A stretch of DNA of 64,000 nt from Sphingobacterium sp. R2 (GCF_040760075.1 NZ_CP142884.1:744001-808000), one strand, 5' to 3'. Positions 27,427 through 37,288 are shown, numbered from the stretch's first letter. Numbers and translations are program-made. The notes: a model not told the origin generated them from the letters alone.

Positions 27427-29299
27427 ACAATTCAAATTCTGCTATGGCTAATTCGTTGCCTTCTATAAATTGCTTGGGCTCAAATTTGATAAACTTGGTT
27501 GCGCTATTGGTATCAAAAAACACCTGTTGTAAAATTGGGTTTGCTTTAATATTAGAGAACTCTCCTTCTTTGGCGACAGTCCATTTTTTACCGTCGGCAC
27601 TGGTGGATATGCGATACTGTGTCGGTGTACCAACATGCTTTCCATCCTGGCGAGGAAGGAAGCCGATACCAGAAACAGGTTCGTCAGTGGAGACAACAAT
27701 TACGCCCTGCTCGGCAACTGTAGCGAAAGTATTCGCCTTTCCATCTAACATATAGGCGTTGGCATTAGATCTGCCAGTTTTAATCTGAAAACCACGTAGT
27801 TTTTTGACTTCTTCCGTACGAAAGGCAAATGGCTCATCATATTCCTTAAACAATCCAAAATCACTGAGCGTAATCGCTACAGGCGCGTAAACATGTAACC
27901 TTAATCGACTTGCCGTCTGCGGCTGTTCCAATTTGATCAGGCGGTTTGCCCCAATGCTTGTTGCTTTGGCTAAGGGCTTCCAGCTGTTATTTTCCCATCG
28001 TTCAACAGAAACACTATCGATACGTTGCCCTAGCTTAATATTCTCCCTTAACTGTATAAGATCAAATTTAGCAGGTGATTGTAATTTAATTTCTAGCGTA
28101 GCCGATGTTTTGGCATCGTCTGTTGCCCAATAGCTGTAGCGGTCGTCATCGGTAATAAAGGAAGTACCATAGGATTGGGAATCACCATTACGGGTGTTAG
28201 ACGCTGTGATGCTTGCTCCTTTGGCTAGATTTGTACGGAAAGTTTCCTTCACTTTTTTTCCAAAAGCCTGCAACGACTTCACATCGTGCTCATGTAATGT
28301 ACCGGAAGGCATCGGTGCTAAGCCCAGGTTCATGCAGGCTCCCCTACCTACAGATTTCAGGTAGATTTCAAACAGTTCATTCGGTGTTTTTACGCGGCTA
28401 TCTTGTTCTGCATGGTAAAACCATCCGGGGCGTTGAGGCACATCACATTCAGCAGGTATCCAATATTTACCGTTACGGTCGCCCGTTTCGGCATTGTGTG
28501 ACTCTGTTGCACCTGGAACAGCGACTTTTCCGTTTAACCCGATCGGAGTAAATGTTGCCCAAGATGTTTCGGCCGCATAGCCTCTTTCATTGCCCACCCA
28601 ACGCATATCCGGACCGATATCTGAAAAAATCACCGCTTGGGGCTGTAATTTACGTACGATGGGCCAAGTTTTTTCATGCCATTCATAGTAGGTTGTGCGA
28701 TCGATGATGCGCTTCCCTTCGTGGCCACCATAGAAGCCATCCCCACCATTTGCGCCATCATGCCAAGAGGTAAACAATGGTCCATAATTGCTCATTAGTT
28801 CAGTGAGCTGTTGCCTGTACGCATCGGCATAGGCAGGAGTACCGTAACGTTCATCGTGACGGTCCCAAGCCGAAAGATACACACCAAATTTCATCCCATT
28901 CCGGTGGGTCGCCTCCATAAATTCTTTGACCATATCACCTTTTCCATTTTTCCATGGTGAAGCGGCAATACTGTAAGATGTTGTCTTGGTTGGCCATAAA
29001 CAGAATCCATCGTGGTGTTTTGCGACGCTAATTAGTCCCCGGAAACCACCTGCCGCTGCAGCTTGCGCAATTTGGTTCGCATCAAAAGCCGAAGGATTAA
29101 ACAATGCAGGCTGTGCATCACCGTAACCCCATTCTTTGTTTTGAAAAGTTGTTGGCGTATAATGGATCAAACAATACGTTTCCATCTCCTGCCACTTTAA
29201 TTGACGCTCGGTTGGCAAAGCCCCATAAGCTTTTAAAGTATCTGACTTGGCTACAGTTCCGCTGGAAAGTAAAATGGAGGATAACAAGATTGTCAACAT
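27416..29299 (-). CDS. Glycoside hydrolase family 29 alpha-L-fucosidase with discoidin-like modules
   Basis: A 627-residue exported retaining fucosidase. The signal peptide covers about residues 1-17. The GH29 barrel spans roughly 30-350: [43 protein letters not shown], and [15 protein letters not shown], whose Asp is the likely nucleophile. Two discoidin-like (CBM32/F5-8C) modules follow, near 355-480 and 500-627. This architecture is typical of extracellular or periplasmic Bacteroidota fucosidases. It is the first gene of a three-gene overlapping operon with GH95 and a Trx-fold lipoprotein. No SusC/D pair, permease or fucose catabolic gene adjoins it. Confidence 0.93.
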   Translation of the reverse strand: MLTILLSSILLSSGTVAKSDTLKAYGALPTERQLKWQEMETYCLIHYTPTTFQNKEWGYGDAQPALFNPSAFDANQIAQAAAAGGFRGLISVAKHHDGFCLWPTKTTSYSIAASPWKNGKGDMVKEFMEATHRNGMKFGVYLSAWDRHDERYGTPAYADAYRQQLTELMSNYGPLFTSWHDGANGGDGFYGGHEGKRIIDRTTYYEWHEKTWPIVRKLQPQAVIFSDIGPDMRWVGNERGYAAETSWATFTPIGLNGKVAVPGATESHNAETGDRNGKYWIPAECDVPQRPGWFYHAEQDSRVKTPNELFEIYLKSVGRGACMNLGLAPMPSGTLHEHDVKSLQAFGKKVKETFRTNLAKGASITASNTRNGDSQSYGTSFITDDDRYSYWATDDAKTSATLEIKLQSPAKFDLIQLRENIKLGQRIDSVSVERWENNSWKPLAKATSIGANRLIKLEQPQTASRLRLHVYAPVAITLSDFGLFKEYDEPFAFRTEEVKKLRGFQIKTGRSNANAYMLDGKANTFATVAEQGVIVVSTDEPVSGIGFLPRQDGKHVGTPTQYRISTSADGKKWTVAKEGEFSNIKANPILQQVFFDTNSATKFIKFEPKQFIEGNELAIAEFELYGK

Positions 29300-29624
29300 A
29301 GTCTTTATTTATGTGCTAGAAAATTAGGTTGTAAAGCCCTAAGATAAGAAGTTTTTACAAAATGCTGTATGTAACATTTGCGTACTATTGTAACCCAAAA
29401 ATCAATTCGCGGATAAAAAGTCTTGAATGTTAATACCGCTAAGCATACCCGAAAATCACTTGGTCCGACTGAAACTGTGGCAATCGAATAGCAACTATGA
29501 TCCACTGTGAGCAAGCAAACAAGTTTAACATGCAAAAAAATACCCTTGGAAATCTGATGAAAATAAATGATTTCACTACTTAAAAATGTGGATATAAAAT
29601 TTTCATCTCGTACCTTTACATATC
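29300..29624. other. Divergent intergenic region between fucosidase operon and PLP-enzyme gene
   Basis: A 325-base promoter region. It contains a likely -7 element for the + strand gene (29611-29618). Three TGTAAC/TGTAAA words occur near 29330, 29370 and 29389 and could be regulator half-sites for the fucosidase operon. I see no riboswitch-like fold and no coding frame. Confidence 0.4.
29611..29618 (+). promoter_or_regulatory. -7-like element of the trans-sulfuration gene
   Basis: TACCTTTA matches TAnnTTTG except the last base. It lies 6 bases before the ATG at 29625, implying a very short or absent leader. The same 8-mer occurs on the minus strand before tpx. Confidence 0.4.
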
Positions 29625-30797
29625 ATGAAACAAGATCAATCTAAAATCATACGTGAACAGGTCGATCGTTCTGCACTTCGCGAACATTCGACACCTTTAT
29701 ACCTTACATCAAGTTTTATCTTCGACAGCGCTGAACAAGGTCGGGCGGTCTTTGCTGGCGAAGAGGATGCGATGATATACTCCCGTTATGCCAACCCAAA
29801 TACTTCAGAATTCATCAATAAAGTGTGTATTCTGGAAGGAGCAGAAGCAGGCTTATCATTTGCGTCCGGTATGGCGGCCGTATTTGCTTCCTTTGCGGGA
29901 ATTATTGAAAGTGGAGACCATATCGTTTCTTCACGCGCAATATTCGGGTCTACTCACCAGTTATTTACGGAGCTATTCCCCCGCTGGGGAGTGACCACGA
30001 CTTATGTGGATGCCGCAAATCCCGAAGAATGGGAAAAAGCGATCCAGCCCAATACAAAAATTATCTTTCTAGAATCGCCCTCTAACCCCGGTTTGGAATT
30101 GGTGGATCTGGAATGGTTGGGTAAGTTCAAAGAGAAATATCCCCATATTATCCTTTCTATCGACAATTGTTTTGCCACACCTTATCTCCAGAAACCCATT
30201 CAGTATGGATTTGACCTGGTTATCCATTCGGCAACAAAATATATGGATGGGCAAGGTCGTGTTTTGGGCGGGATTGTTGTCGGTAAACAAGCGCTTATCG
30301 ACAAACTGATGTTCTTCATCCGTCATACAGGTCCAGCGTTATCCCCATTTAATGCCTGGATCATATCAAAAAGTTTGGACACTTTGGGCATCCGTATGGA
30401 CCGCCATTGTTCCAACGCATTGGCTTTGGCTGAAGCTTTGGAAAATCATCCGGAGATTGAAGATGTCAAATATCCATTCTTGCCCAGCCATCCACAATAT
30501 GAACTGGCCAAGAAACAGATGAAAGCCGGTGGCGGCATTGTAACGTTGGTGGTCAAAGGCGGCTTCGAGCGCGCGAAAGCTTTTGTGGACCAGTTGGAGA
30601 TGATTTTATATACGTCCAATCTAGGCGACTCAAGATCGATCGCTACGCATCCTGCTTCCACCACACACTCTAAACTATCCGAAGATGAACGTCTCAATTT
30701 AGGCATCAAACCCGGCAGTATCCGTCTATCGGTGGGCTTGGAAGATCAACAAGATATTATCAACGATATCTTGCAGGCTTTGGAGAAAACAAAATAA
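29625..30797 (+). CDS. metZ: PLP-dependent trans-sulfuration enzyme (O-succinyl/acetylhomoserine sulfhydrylase-like)
   Basis: A 390-residue enzyme of the Cys/Met metabolism PLP family (fold type I). PLP-binding Lys205 is in HSATKYMDGQGR, the phosphate-cup residues in YSRYANPNT (about 52-60), and the stacking region in FASGMAAVFA. The C-terminal IATHPASTTHSKLS and GSIRLSVGLED are family signatures. Within the family it looks closest to O-succinylhomoserine sulfhydrylase (MetZ), giving homocysteine, but cystathionine gamma-lyase or synthase activity cannot be excluded from sequence alone. It is followed by a strong terminator and appears monocistronic. Confidence 0.85.
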   Translation: MKQDQSKIIREQVDRSALREHSTPLYLTSSFIFDSAEQGRAVFAGEEDAMIYSRYANPNTSEFINKVCILEGAEAGLSFASGMAAVFASFAGIIESGDHIVSSRAIFGSTHQLFTELFPRWGVTTTYVDAANPEEWEKAIQPNTKIIFLESPSNPGLELVDLEWLGKFKEKYPHIILSIDNCFATPYLQKPIQYGFDLVIHSATKYMDGQGRVLGGIVVGKQALIDKLMFFIRHTGPALSPFNAWIISKSLDTLGIRMDRHCSNALALAEALENHPEIEDVKYPFLPSHPQYELAKKQMKAGGGIVTLVVKGGFERAKAFVDQLEMILYTSNLGDSRSIATHPASTTHSKLSEDERLNLGIKPGSIRLSVGLEDQQDIINDILQALEKTK

Positions 30798-30817
30798 CAG
30801 CGAACAAACTCTGCTTG

Positions 30818-30858
30818 AAATCAAAAACGCCTTCGCAATATGCGAAGGCGTTTTTGAT
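30818..30858. terminator. Bidirectional terminator between convergent genes
   Basis: AAATCAAAAACGCCTTCGCA pairs with TGCGAAGGCGTTTTTGATT around a 3-base loop. It serves the PLP-enzyme gene (+) and tpx (-). Confidence 0.92.
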
Positions 30859-30875
30859 TCGTTCTGACATCGCCT

Positions 30876-31376
30876 TTAATTCAAGGAAGCAATGGCTGCA
30901 GCATAATTTGGCTCATCTGCAATTTCCGCAACTTGCTCTTCATACAATACCTTTCCGTTTTCATCCAATGTAATAACCACACGGCTCAACAGACCTGCCA
31001 AAGGACCATCGACGATAGTCAATTGATAAGCGTCAGAAAAGTTTGAATCTTTATATTCTGATAATGTCACGACATTATTTAAACCTTCTGCTGCACAAAA
31101 ACGTCCTTGCGCAAAAGGTAAGTCTTTGGATATACACAACACGACCGTGTTATCCAACTGAGAAGCCTCTTGATTAAATGCACGTACAGAAGCAGCACAA
31201 GTTCCTGTATCGACACTAGGAAAAATATTTAATACAATTTTTTTTCCTTTAAAGTCTGCAAGAGACTTATCGGAAAGATCGCCTGCAGTTAATTTAAAAT
31301 CAGGAGCTTGCTCGCCAACCTGAGGTAAACTGCCTTTTGTATTTACTGGATTGCCTTTAAATGTGATTGTAGCCAT
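30876..31376 (-). CDS. tpx: Thiol peroxidase, Tpx-type atypical 2-Cys peroxiredoxin
   Basis: A 166-residue peroxiredoxin of the Tpx family. Peroxidatic Cys60 is in [16 protein letters not shown], and the resolving Cys94 is in GRFCAAEGL, the Tpx arrangement. The family start is [18 protein letters not shown] at the ATG at 31376. Longer frames back to 31463 add a hydrophobic stretch that reads through the promoter element and are rejected. It reduces lipid and alkyl hydroperoxides with thioredoxin. It is divergent from the FadL gene. Confidence 0.94.
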   Translation of the reverse strand: MATITFKGNPVNTKGSLPQVGEQAPDFKLTAGDLSDKSLADFKGKKIVLNIFPSVDTGTCAASVRAFNQEASQLDNTVVLCISKDLPFAQGRFCAAEGLNNVVTLSEYKDSNFSDAYQLTIVDGPLAGLLSRVVITLDENGKVLYEEQVAEIADEPNYAAAIASLN

Positions 31377-31412
31377 ATAATTATGATCGTTTAATTTTAT
31401 TATCCTTGCACT

Positions 31413-31420
31413 TAAAGGTA
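31413..31420 (-). promoter_or_regulatory. -7-like element of tpx
   Basis: On the minus strand the bases read TACCTTTA, 36 bases upstream of the tpx ATG. It supports the start at 31376, since a longer frame would include it. Confidence 0.4.
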
Positions 31421-31523
31421 CGAGCAAAAAAAATATTACACAACATTTATTAATTTTAGTCAAACATTTATTATGTTAGCATTGTATTTGAAAGAGGAAT
31501 GTTAACCAAAAATAAACACTAGT

Positions 31524-32750
31524 ATGAAGAAACTACTATTCTCAATACTTTGTGCAAGTCCGTCACTCCTGTTTGCACAAGGATCTCAAGTGAATCTACA
31601 AAGTCCCAAAGCTGTGGGAATGGGGGGAGCAGGTTCTGCTTACTTTTTAGATGAGTCTTCCATTTTTTATAGTCCGGGTGCTTTAGCAAAAATGGATCAT
31701 AACGCCATTTCCGTTGCTGGAAATGCTGTTATGTACAAATCTGCCTTTCAAGAGGTCGGCAGCACCGTTGTTTATAATACTAGAAATCAAATATCTACTC
31801 CTTTTTCAGTATTTGCTGCATTTGGGCCTAAAAATTCCTGGTGGAAAGCCGGTATTGGAGTTTATACACCATATGGTGGGGCTGTCGATTGGGGAAAGGA
31901 TTGGGTTGGTAAATTCAGTTTAGTTAGCCTTTCGCTACGCGCAATCTATATTCAACCTACATTAAGTTTCAAACTGACTGAAAATTTTAGTGTCGGTGGT
32001 GGTTTCGTCTATAACGTCGGAACGGTAGACCTGGAAAATTCAGTTCCTGTATTCTATCCGGATGGTCATGCAGGACTTGCAACCTTAAAGGGGACCGGTA
32101 CAGGTACAGGCTATAACGTAGGTATCCACTACAATTTAGAGGACGAATTTTCCATCTCTTTAAGTTACCGCTCGAAAGTTGTCACTAAACTTAAAAATGG
32201 GGATGCAACTTTTGACGTGCCGGAATCGGTGGCAAGTAATTTTCCTGCGGGCAACAAATTCAGTGCTGAGTTACCGCTTCCATCCACTTTTGCTGCCGGA
32301 ATAGCCTTCCCGCTTTCGGAAAAGCTAAAAATGGCGATCGATGCAACACTGATCAATTACGACATTTATAAGGCACTGGATTTTGACTACAAAGAAAATA
32401 CACCTGTCTTACAAGATACGCATTCACCAAAAAATTATGATAAAGCAGGGTCAATCAAAGCAGGTTTGGAGTATATTGCCTCCGACCGTTTGCAATTGCG
32501 TGTAGGAGGGGGCTATATCGCCACTCCAGTACAACAGAGCGCCTATGTTTATCCGGAGACACCAGATAACACCCGATATTTAATCTCTGGGGGTTTTACA
32601 ATAAAACCATCACCAAAATTTGACGTCACAGGTTCTTTTGCTTATCAGCGCATCATGGCTCGCCAGTCAACCAATATTGAGAGCCGTCTTTCGGGGACTT
32701 ATGCGACTAACATTTTTGCTCCAGGCATTGGTGTAAGCTATAAATGGTAA
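31524..32750 (+). CDS. OmpP1/FadL family outer-membrane transporter
   Basis: A 408-residue outer-membrane porin for long-chain fatty acids or other hydrophobic compounds. After a signal peptide (about residues 1-18, ending LFAQ) comes the FadL N-terminal hatch pattern SPKAVGMGGAGSAYFLDESSIFYSPGALA in part, then a beta barrel of alternating aromatic strands ending in ISYKW-type GVSYKW. The next gene, 22 bases downstream, encodes a GDSL lipoprotein, a pairing that suggests ester lipids are cleaved and the acids imported. The family is clear; the substrate is inferred. Confidence 0.92.
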   Translation: MKKLLFSILCASPSLLFAQGSQVNLQSPKAVGMGGAGSAYFLDESSIFYSPGALAKMDHNAISVAGNAVMYKSAFQEVGSTVVYNTRNQISTPFSVFAAFGPKNSWWKAGIGVYTPYGGAVDWGKDWVGKFSLVSLSLRAIYIQPTLSFKLTENFSVGGGFVYNVGTVDLENSVPVFYPDGHAGLATLKGTGTGTGYNVGIHYNLEDEFSISLSYRSKVVTKLKNGDATFDVPESVASNFPAGNKFSAELPLPSTFAAGIAFPLSEKLKMAIDATLINYDIYKALDFDYKENTPVLQDTHSPKNYDKAGSIKAGLEYIASDRLQLRVGGGYIATPVQQSAYVYPETPDNTRYLISGGFTIKPSPKFDVTGSFAYQRIMARQSTNIESRLSGTYATNIFAPGIGVSYKW

Positions 32751-32772
32751 TTAACAGCCAAATTTGACTAAG

Positions 32773-34101
32773 ATGAAAAAAAACAAACTTTACATAGCCG
32801 CAGCTTTAGCACTTGTCGCTATTGCTTCGTGCAAACCTTCTTTGGAGGAGTATACACCTTCGGCAGGATCGCTTAATTTTTCAAAATATGTTGCCATCGG
32901 GAATTCATTGACGGCAGGATACGCAGATGGGGGACTTTATCTGGAGGGCCAAAAGGTTGCTTACCCCAACTTAATTGCCGAGCAGTTAAAACAAGTGGGT
33001 GGTGGGGAATTTAAATCGCCGTTTTTCAGCGAAGATCAAGCCAACGGTTCTGGCTACATTACCCTTACAGCACTTGTCAATGGACAGCCTGTGACGGCAC
33101 CTGTTACAGATAAACTGGCCTACAGACCTGGTTCAACAAAACTATTGACGAAATATACTGATCCGGTCAATAACCTCGGTGTACCGGGTATGCGGATGGA
33201 TCTTTCTATGGTAGCAGGTATGGGTTCAACTGCCGGCAATCCGTATTTCGAGCGCTTATTGCCCGACGCGGACGCCTCGAAAACGTATTTCACCTATTCA
33301 ACGACACAAAACCACACCTTTTTTAGTTTTGCACTGGGTAACAACGATGCATTGGGTTGGGCAACTAATGGTGGAGTGGTCAATATGAATCCAACAACGA
33401 ATAAGCCCGATCCAACAACCGTATTGACTGAAACGGCTCAATTTTCGGCGATTCTCAATGGCTATGTGCAGACGCTGACTGCCGGCGGAAAAAAAGGTGT
33501 ACTGGCCACCATTCCAGATGTAACCGCAACACCTTATTTTACAACGGTTACCCGTGCGGCCCTGCTGGCAGCTGTCAACGCAACAAATCCCCCTGCGCCG
33601 GTAACAAATATTTATATCGCTACGAAATCTGGAACGCGTGCAGCGACTGATCAAGATTATTTTGTACTTCCTTTCTTGTCTGCAGGACTATTGGGTAAGC
33701 CAAACGCAGCACAGTTTCCTTACGGCTTGCATCCATTGAACCCCGTGGAAGACAAATACGTGCTTGATGTAAGCGAAACAGCAACAGTTGTGAAGCGGAT
33801 CAACGAGTACAATGCAGCCATCAAAGCTGCTGCAGCTTCAAAAGACCTCGCTTTAGCAGACGTAAATGCCTTCCTAAACAATGTAAAAGGTGGCGTTCGT
33901 ATCAATGGATTAGCCGTTAGTGCCAAATACATCACTGGAAATGCGTTCTCTTTGGATGGCATCCACCTCACGCCAATTGGTAATGCCCTCATGGCAAACA
34001 TCTTTATCAGTGCCATCAATTCTAAATATGGATCGAAGATCCCACAAGTTGACGTCGCCAAATATCGTGGAGTTAAATTGCCAGATACCGTCACAAAATA
34101 A
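32773..34101 (+). CDS. SGNH/GDSL hydrolase lipoprotein
   Basis: A 442-residue lipoprotein esterase or lipase-like protein. The start is the ATG at 32773; a TTG three codons upstream is less likely. The signal peptide ends AIASC (Cys near 20). The SGNH block I is AIGNSLTAGYADGG, in place of GDSL; the Asn block is FALGNNDALGW, and the catalytic Asp-x-x-His is in LDGIHLTPIGNA near the C-terminus. It follows the FadL gene by 22 bases and ends at a terminator. It probably hydrolyses ester lipids at the cell surface or periplasm for FadL uptake. Confidence 0.9.
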   Translation: MKKNKLYIAAALALVAIASCKPSLEEYTPSAGSLNFSKYVAIGNSLTAGYADGGLYLEGQKVAYPNLIAEQLKQVGGGEFKSPFFSEDQANGSGYITLTALVNGQPVTAPVTDKLAYRPGSTKLLTKYTDPVNNLGVPGMRMDLSMVAGMGSTAGNPYFERLLPDADASKTYFTYSTTQNHTFFSFALGNNDALGWATNGGVVNMNPTTNKPDPTTVLTETAQFSAILNGYVQTLTAGGKKGVLATIPDVTATPYFTTVTRAALLAAVNATNPPAPVTNIYIATKSGTRAATDQDYFVLPFLSAGLLGKPNAAQFPYGLHPLNPVEDKYVLDVSETATVVKRINEYNAAIKAAAASKDLALADVNAFLNNVKGGVRINGLAVSAKYITGNAFSLDGIHLTPIGNALMANIFISAINSKYGSKIPQVDVAKYRGVKLPDTVTK

Positions 34102-34121
34102 ACAGTGACCAACATACTGAC

Positions 34122-34153
34122 AAAAGGCAGACGAATAATCGTCTGCCTTTTTG
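34122..34153 (+). terminator. Terminator of the FadL-GDSL operon
   Basis: AAAAGGCAGACGA pairs with TCGTCTGCCTTTT around ATAA, followed by T-rich sequence. Confidence 0.9.
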
Positions 34154-34161
34154 TATATTTG
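34154..34161 (+). promoter_or_regulatory. -7 element upstream of the OsmC gene
   Basis: TATATTTG fits TAnnTTTG and begins right after the terminator tail. It is 88 bases before the OsmC ATG. Confidence 0.4.
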
Positions 34162-34249
34162 TGTTGCACGGATTTTAGTTAGATCTGTTATTATCAATGA
34201 GGGCTATTCGCTAAAATTGGTGTGCAAAAAATGAATAAAATATGTTAAG

Positions 34250-34666
34250 ATGAAAATCAAATTAAACCGTGTCAACCAGGCTGTACATTTCGAAGCCAGC
34301 AGTGAATTATCTTCGGTCAAAGTCAACATCGACGGTTCGGAAGCGATCGGTGGTGAAGGTAAAGGTGTTCGTCCCATGGAATTAGTTCTAATGGCACTGG
34401 GTTCGTGCAGCGTTTTTGACCTGCATAGTATCCTGGTAAAACAACGCCAGCTAATTGAAGATATCCAGGTTGAAGTGGAGGGTAAACGCCGGGAAGAAAT
34501 ACCACAGGTATTTACAGATATACACATCAATTTCTTTTTAAAAGGTGAAATTGATGAGGTCAAAGCAGCTAAAGCGGCTGAACTGGCCGTTAAAAAATAT
34601 TGCTCCGTACATGATATGCTTGCTGCGGGCGGTATCAATATCACGTATTCTTTGAAAATAAACTAA
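34250..34666 (+). CDS. OsmC family hydroperoxide reductase-like protein
   Basis: A 138-residue OsmC/Ohr superfamily protein. The two catalytic cysteines of the superfamily are visible: one in MALGSCSVFDLHSIL (about residue 50) and one in KKYCSVHDML (about residue 122). The motif GVRPMELVLMALGSC is typical of the OsmC/YhfA subgroup. It may reduce organic hydroperoxides. It is transcribed alone between a terminator and a convergent gene. Confidence 0.9.
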   Translation: MKIKLNRVNQAVHFEASSELSSVKVNIDGSEAIGGEGKGVRPMELVLMALGSCSVFDLHSILVKQRQLIEDIQVEVEGKRREEIPQVFTDIHINFFLKGEIDEVKAAKAAELAVKKYCSVHDMLAAGGINITYSLKIN

Positions 34667-34688
34667 GGAAATACCTTTCTGACATCTG

Positions 34689-34719
34689 ATTGTCCTCCAC
34701 ATCCGACGTGGAGGACAAT
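34689..34719. terminator. Hairpin between OsmC and outer-membrane protein genes
   Basis: A 12-bp perfect stem (ATTGTCCTCCAC with GTGGAGGACAAT) with a 7-base loop, between convergent genes. The T run is poor. Confidence 0.6.
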
Positions 34720-34808
34720 TGCTTTCAATCCTTGCCGTATTCATTTTCTTTATGGATATAATAGGTAAAGAGATATGAACAATTTGATTTTGCAAGAATT
34801 CAATAGAT

Positions 34809-37178
34809 TTACAAGCGGTTCTGCTCTTCTGTTTTTGCGGGCTGATTGTTACTTTTGACTTTCTGATTTCCAAAATGGTACCGCAGCGTCAGATTTACCT
34901 TTCTGGTATCCCGATAATCTTTATAAAAGTTATTTTGATCGGCATATTTGGAGGATATGGTCATTTTTTCCGTTTTAAAGATGTCCATAAACGATAGATT
35001 TACCTCAAACTTGTTTTTAAAGAATTTTCGATTTGTCATTACATAGGTACTGGAATACCCAGTTATTTTAAATGGCCCCTGTATGGTGGGCGATGTAAAC
35101 GTATTGCCGAGCTCAAGATTCCAGCCTGCTTCTTTGCTCAAGACATAGCTGCTACTTATATTTCCGTTGCCAATGTATACATCGTTCTTGTGCAGCACAT
35201 CATCGGTCCCCATAAAGTAATTCTCATTGTACATTCCCTCTAGCTGCAGGTTCATTCCCCAACGTTCAGTAAACTGAAAACTCTTACCCAGGTCTATCCC
35301 TGCTCCCTGCCCCTTTTTGATATTGGTATAATGATAAATCAGCTGGTGGTTAACATTATCCTGCAAGGCTATTTCCATATTAGGCCACTTTTCAAATCGG
35401 TAGAATAGATCAATATTCCAGTTGTTTTTGGTCCACGTCAGATTCAGGTTATGCACGATCGTAGCCCTTAAACGGGGATCTCCCTGAAAGTATGAAAAAC
35501 GATTGTAGTAGGATTTTGCGGGATTGAGCCAAGAGTAGGAAGGACGACTGATCCGCTTTCCATAGGAAAAACCTAACTGCTGATTTTCCGTCAAGGCATA
35601 TTGCATATAAAATGTCGGGAAGAGCACAAAATAATCCTGTTTATTGATATCTTCTGGTTCTGATACAATGCCCTTTAAGTTGGTATATTCTCCTCTTAAT
35701 CCTGCTTTCCAGCTCCATTTTTTCCAGGTATAGTCCAATGAACCATAAAGAGCTACGTTCCGTTCTTTGTAATCAAACTCACTACTCTTATCCGGCCTAT
35801 GCTCCAACTTGCCCGATTCATCGTCAGTGAACACAAGACTGTTTGTTGTGGTAACATCGCTAAATTTCCCTCCAAATTCCATTCCAAGCTGCTTTACCTT
35901 ACCGGAAAAATCGACCTGTGAAGAAAAGAGCCTATTTTTATTTCCGTTGTTGCTAATAAATCGTGTATCCCTGGGTTGTTGATCCTTAAATCTCAGCGCG
36001 GTGAGCACATCCTGATTATTTGTCGAATGATGGTCTGTAAAGTAAGAAGACCAATTTATACTCCAGCTGGCGTTAAGCTTCTTAATGACCTGGAGATACA
36101 TGTTTTTTGTTTCTGAAGATGACTCATGATCGTTTGTCGTGAGGTAGCTCGATTGTTGAATACGGTTGCTATCGTAAATGACAGTTGGCACCACGTAGGT
36201 ACCATAGGTTTTGGGGCCATAATATCCGTTTAGTCCTCCGCTAACAGTCCAGGTTGAATCGGGTGTGTATTCCATCGAAAGCACATAGCTGTTCTGACTG
36301 TTATTGGTATCAAATCGATCCATCACACCTTCCCACGAGGTTTGCTCATTGGGATAATACACATAATTCGTTTCGTAACGTGCATAAGTTCCCCTTCCGA
36401 AATTATAGGTGCCACGAACGTTGATTTTTTCATTTCTGTAATACTGGGTCAGCCCAAACAATTGCTTCCAGGTGCTGCTTTTTTCGGCCAACGCAACCGC
36501 CGAGCCCCGATATCCAAAGAGGTTCGATTTGGAAAGTTTAATATTGATGATGGTACTGCCCTCCGCTTCATATTTTGCGGGGGGGTTGGTAATGACCTCG
36601 ATCGATTGGACATCGCTGCCCGCCGTATTCTCAAGATAGGTTTTCAATTCCTCCCCTGTGAGCATAACTTTTCGTTCATTAATCATTACAACAATATTTT
36701 TACTTCCACGGACCATTAAATCTGAGCCATTTGCCATCACCAATGGCGTCCGTTTCAAAATGTCCCAACTGTTGAGTGCCGAAAGATTAGAATGCTGCAC
36801 GTTAAATTCCAGGCGGTCCAACTTGCGGATCAATCTCGGCGCCCGCCCGACAACCTGTGCTTCTTCGAGTACTTTTGATTCGGGAATAAGTTCAAGTATC
36901 AGAGGGCGAGCAATGGTGTCGCTACGGAAAAAGTGCTCCTGAGGTCTAAAGTTAAGATAAGTGGACCGTAGATAATAGCTGCCAGAATGATCCAGCGACA
37001 GCATAAACGTTCCAAGATGGTCAGTTTTCACTTCACGAATTGCTTGATAGTTACTATCCAATAGCATAACGGTTGCACCTGCTAATACAATTTTGTTTGT
37101 ATCCTGCACTTGTCCCCCGATCTTTGTCTGTGCTGAAAGCGCTAAAGGGAAAGCTAGAAAAAATAGGCTCGATTTCAT
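34809..37178 (-). CDS. Outer-membrane beta-barrel family protein (TonB-receptor-like)
   Basis: A 789-residue outer-membrane barrel of the Bacteroidota type often annotated as outer membrane beta-barrel protein (PF14905-like). The ATG at 37178 opens the signal MKSSLFFLAFPLALSAQ; a TTG two codons earlier is less likely. A carboxypeptidase-regulatory-like domain (GGQVQDTNKIVLAGATVMLLD) comes first, then a plug-like domain with NPPAKYEAEGSTIINIKLSK, then the barrel ending in NLTLRYHFGN plus a polar tail. It is divergent from the two-component operon, which may control it. The substrate is unknown. Confidence 0.88.
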   Translation of the reverse strand: MKSSLFFLAFPLALSAQTKIGGQVQDTNKIVLAGATVMLLDSNYQAIREVKTDHLGTFMLSLDHSGSYYLRSTYLNFRPQEHFFRSDTIARPLILELIPESKVLEEAQVVGRAPRLIRKLDRLEFNVQHSNLSALNSWDILKRTPLVMANGSDLMVRGSKNIVVMINERKVMLTGEELKTYLENTAGSDVQSIEVITNPPAKYEAEGSTIINIKLSKSNLFGYRGSAVALAEKSSTWKQLFGLTQYYRNEKINVRGTYNFGRGTYARYETNYVYYPNEQTSWEGVMDRFDTNNSQNSYVLSMEYTPDSTWTVSGGLNGYYGPKTYGTYVVPTVIYDSNRIQQSSYLTTNDHESSSETKNMYLQVIKKLNASWSINWSSYFTDHHSTNNQDVLTALRFKDQQPRDTRFISNNGNKNRLFSSQVDFSGKVKQLGMEFGGKFSDVTTTNSLVFTDDESGKLEHRPDKSSEFDYKERNVALYGSLDYTWKKWSWKAGLRGEYTNLKGIVSEPEDINKQDYFVLFPTFYMQYALTENQQLGFSYGKRISRPSYSWLNPAKSYYNRFSYFQGDPRLRATIVHNLNLTWTKNNWNIDLFYRFEKWPNMEIALQDNVNHQLIYHYTNIKKGQGAGIDLGKSFQFTERWGMNLQLEGMYNENYFMGTDDVLHKNDVYIGNGNISSSYVLSKEAGWNLELGNTFTSPTIQGPFKITGYSSTYVMTNRKFFKNKFEVNLSFMDIFKTEKMTISSKYADQNNFYKDYRDTRKVNLTLRYHFGNQKVKSNNQPAKTEEQNRL

Positions 37179-37277
37179 GTACAAATAATTAGTCTTTTAA
37201 TTTCATTAGCGCATACCGGGATTATTATATCTATTAGCTGTGCTGTCAAACGCATGCCTTTTTTGTGGTTATCGTAT

Positions 37278-37288
37278 GTGACAGTCAC
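37278..37288. promoter_or_regulatory. Palindrome between barrel gene and two-component operon
   Basis: GTGACAGTCAC is an 11-base perfect palindrome with a central A, in the 230-base divergent region. It could be an operator for either gene. Confidence 0.25.

Noticed and set aside
29500..29624. Possible SAM riboswitch before the trans-sulfuration gene
   Set aside because: No conserved riboswitch stems were seen, and the likely promoter lies only 6 bases before the ATG, leaving no room for a leader.
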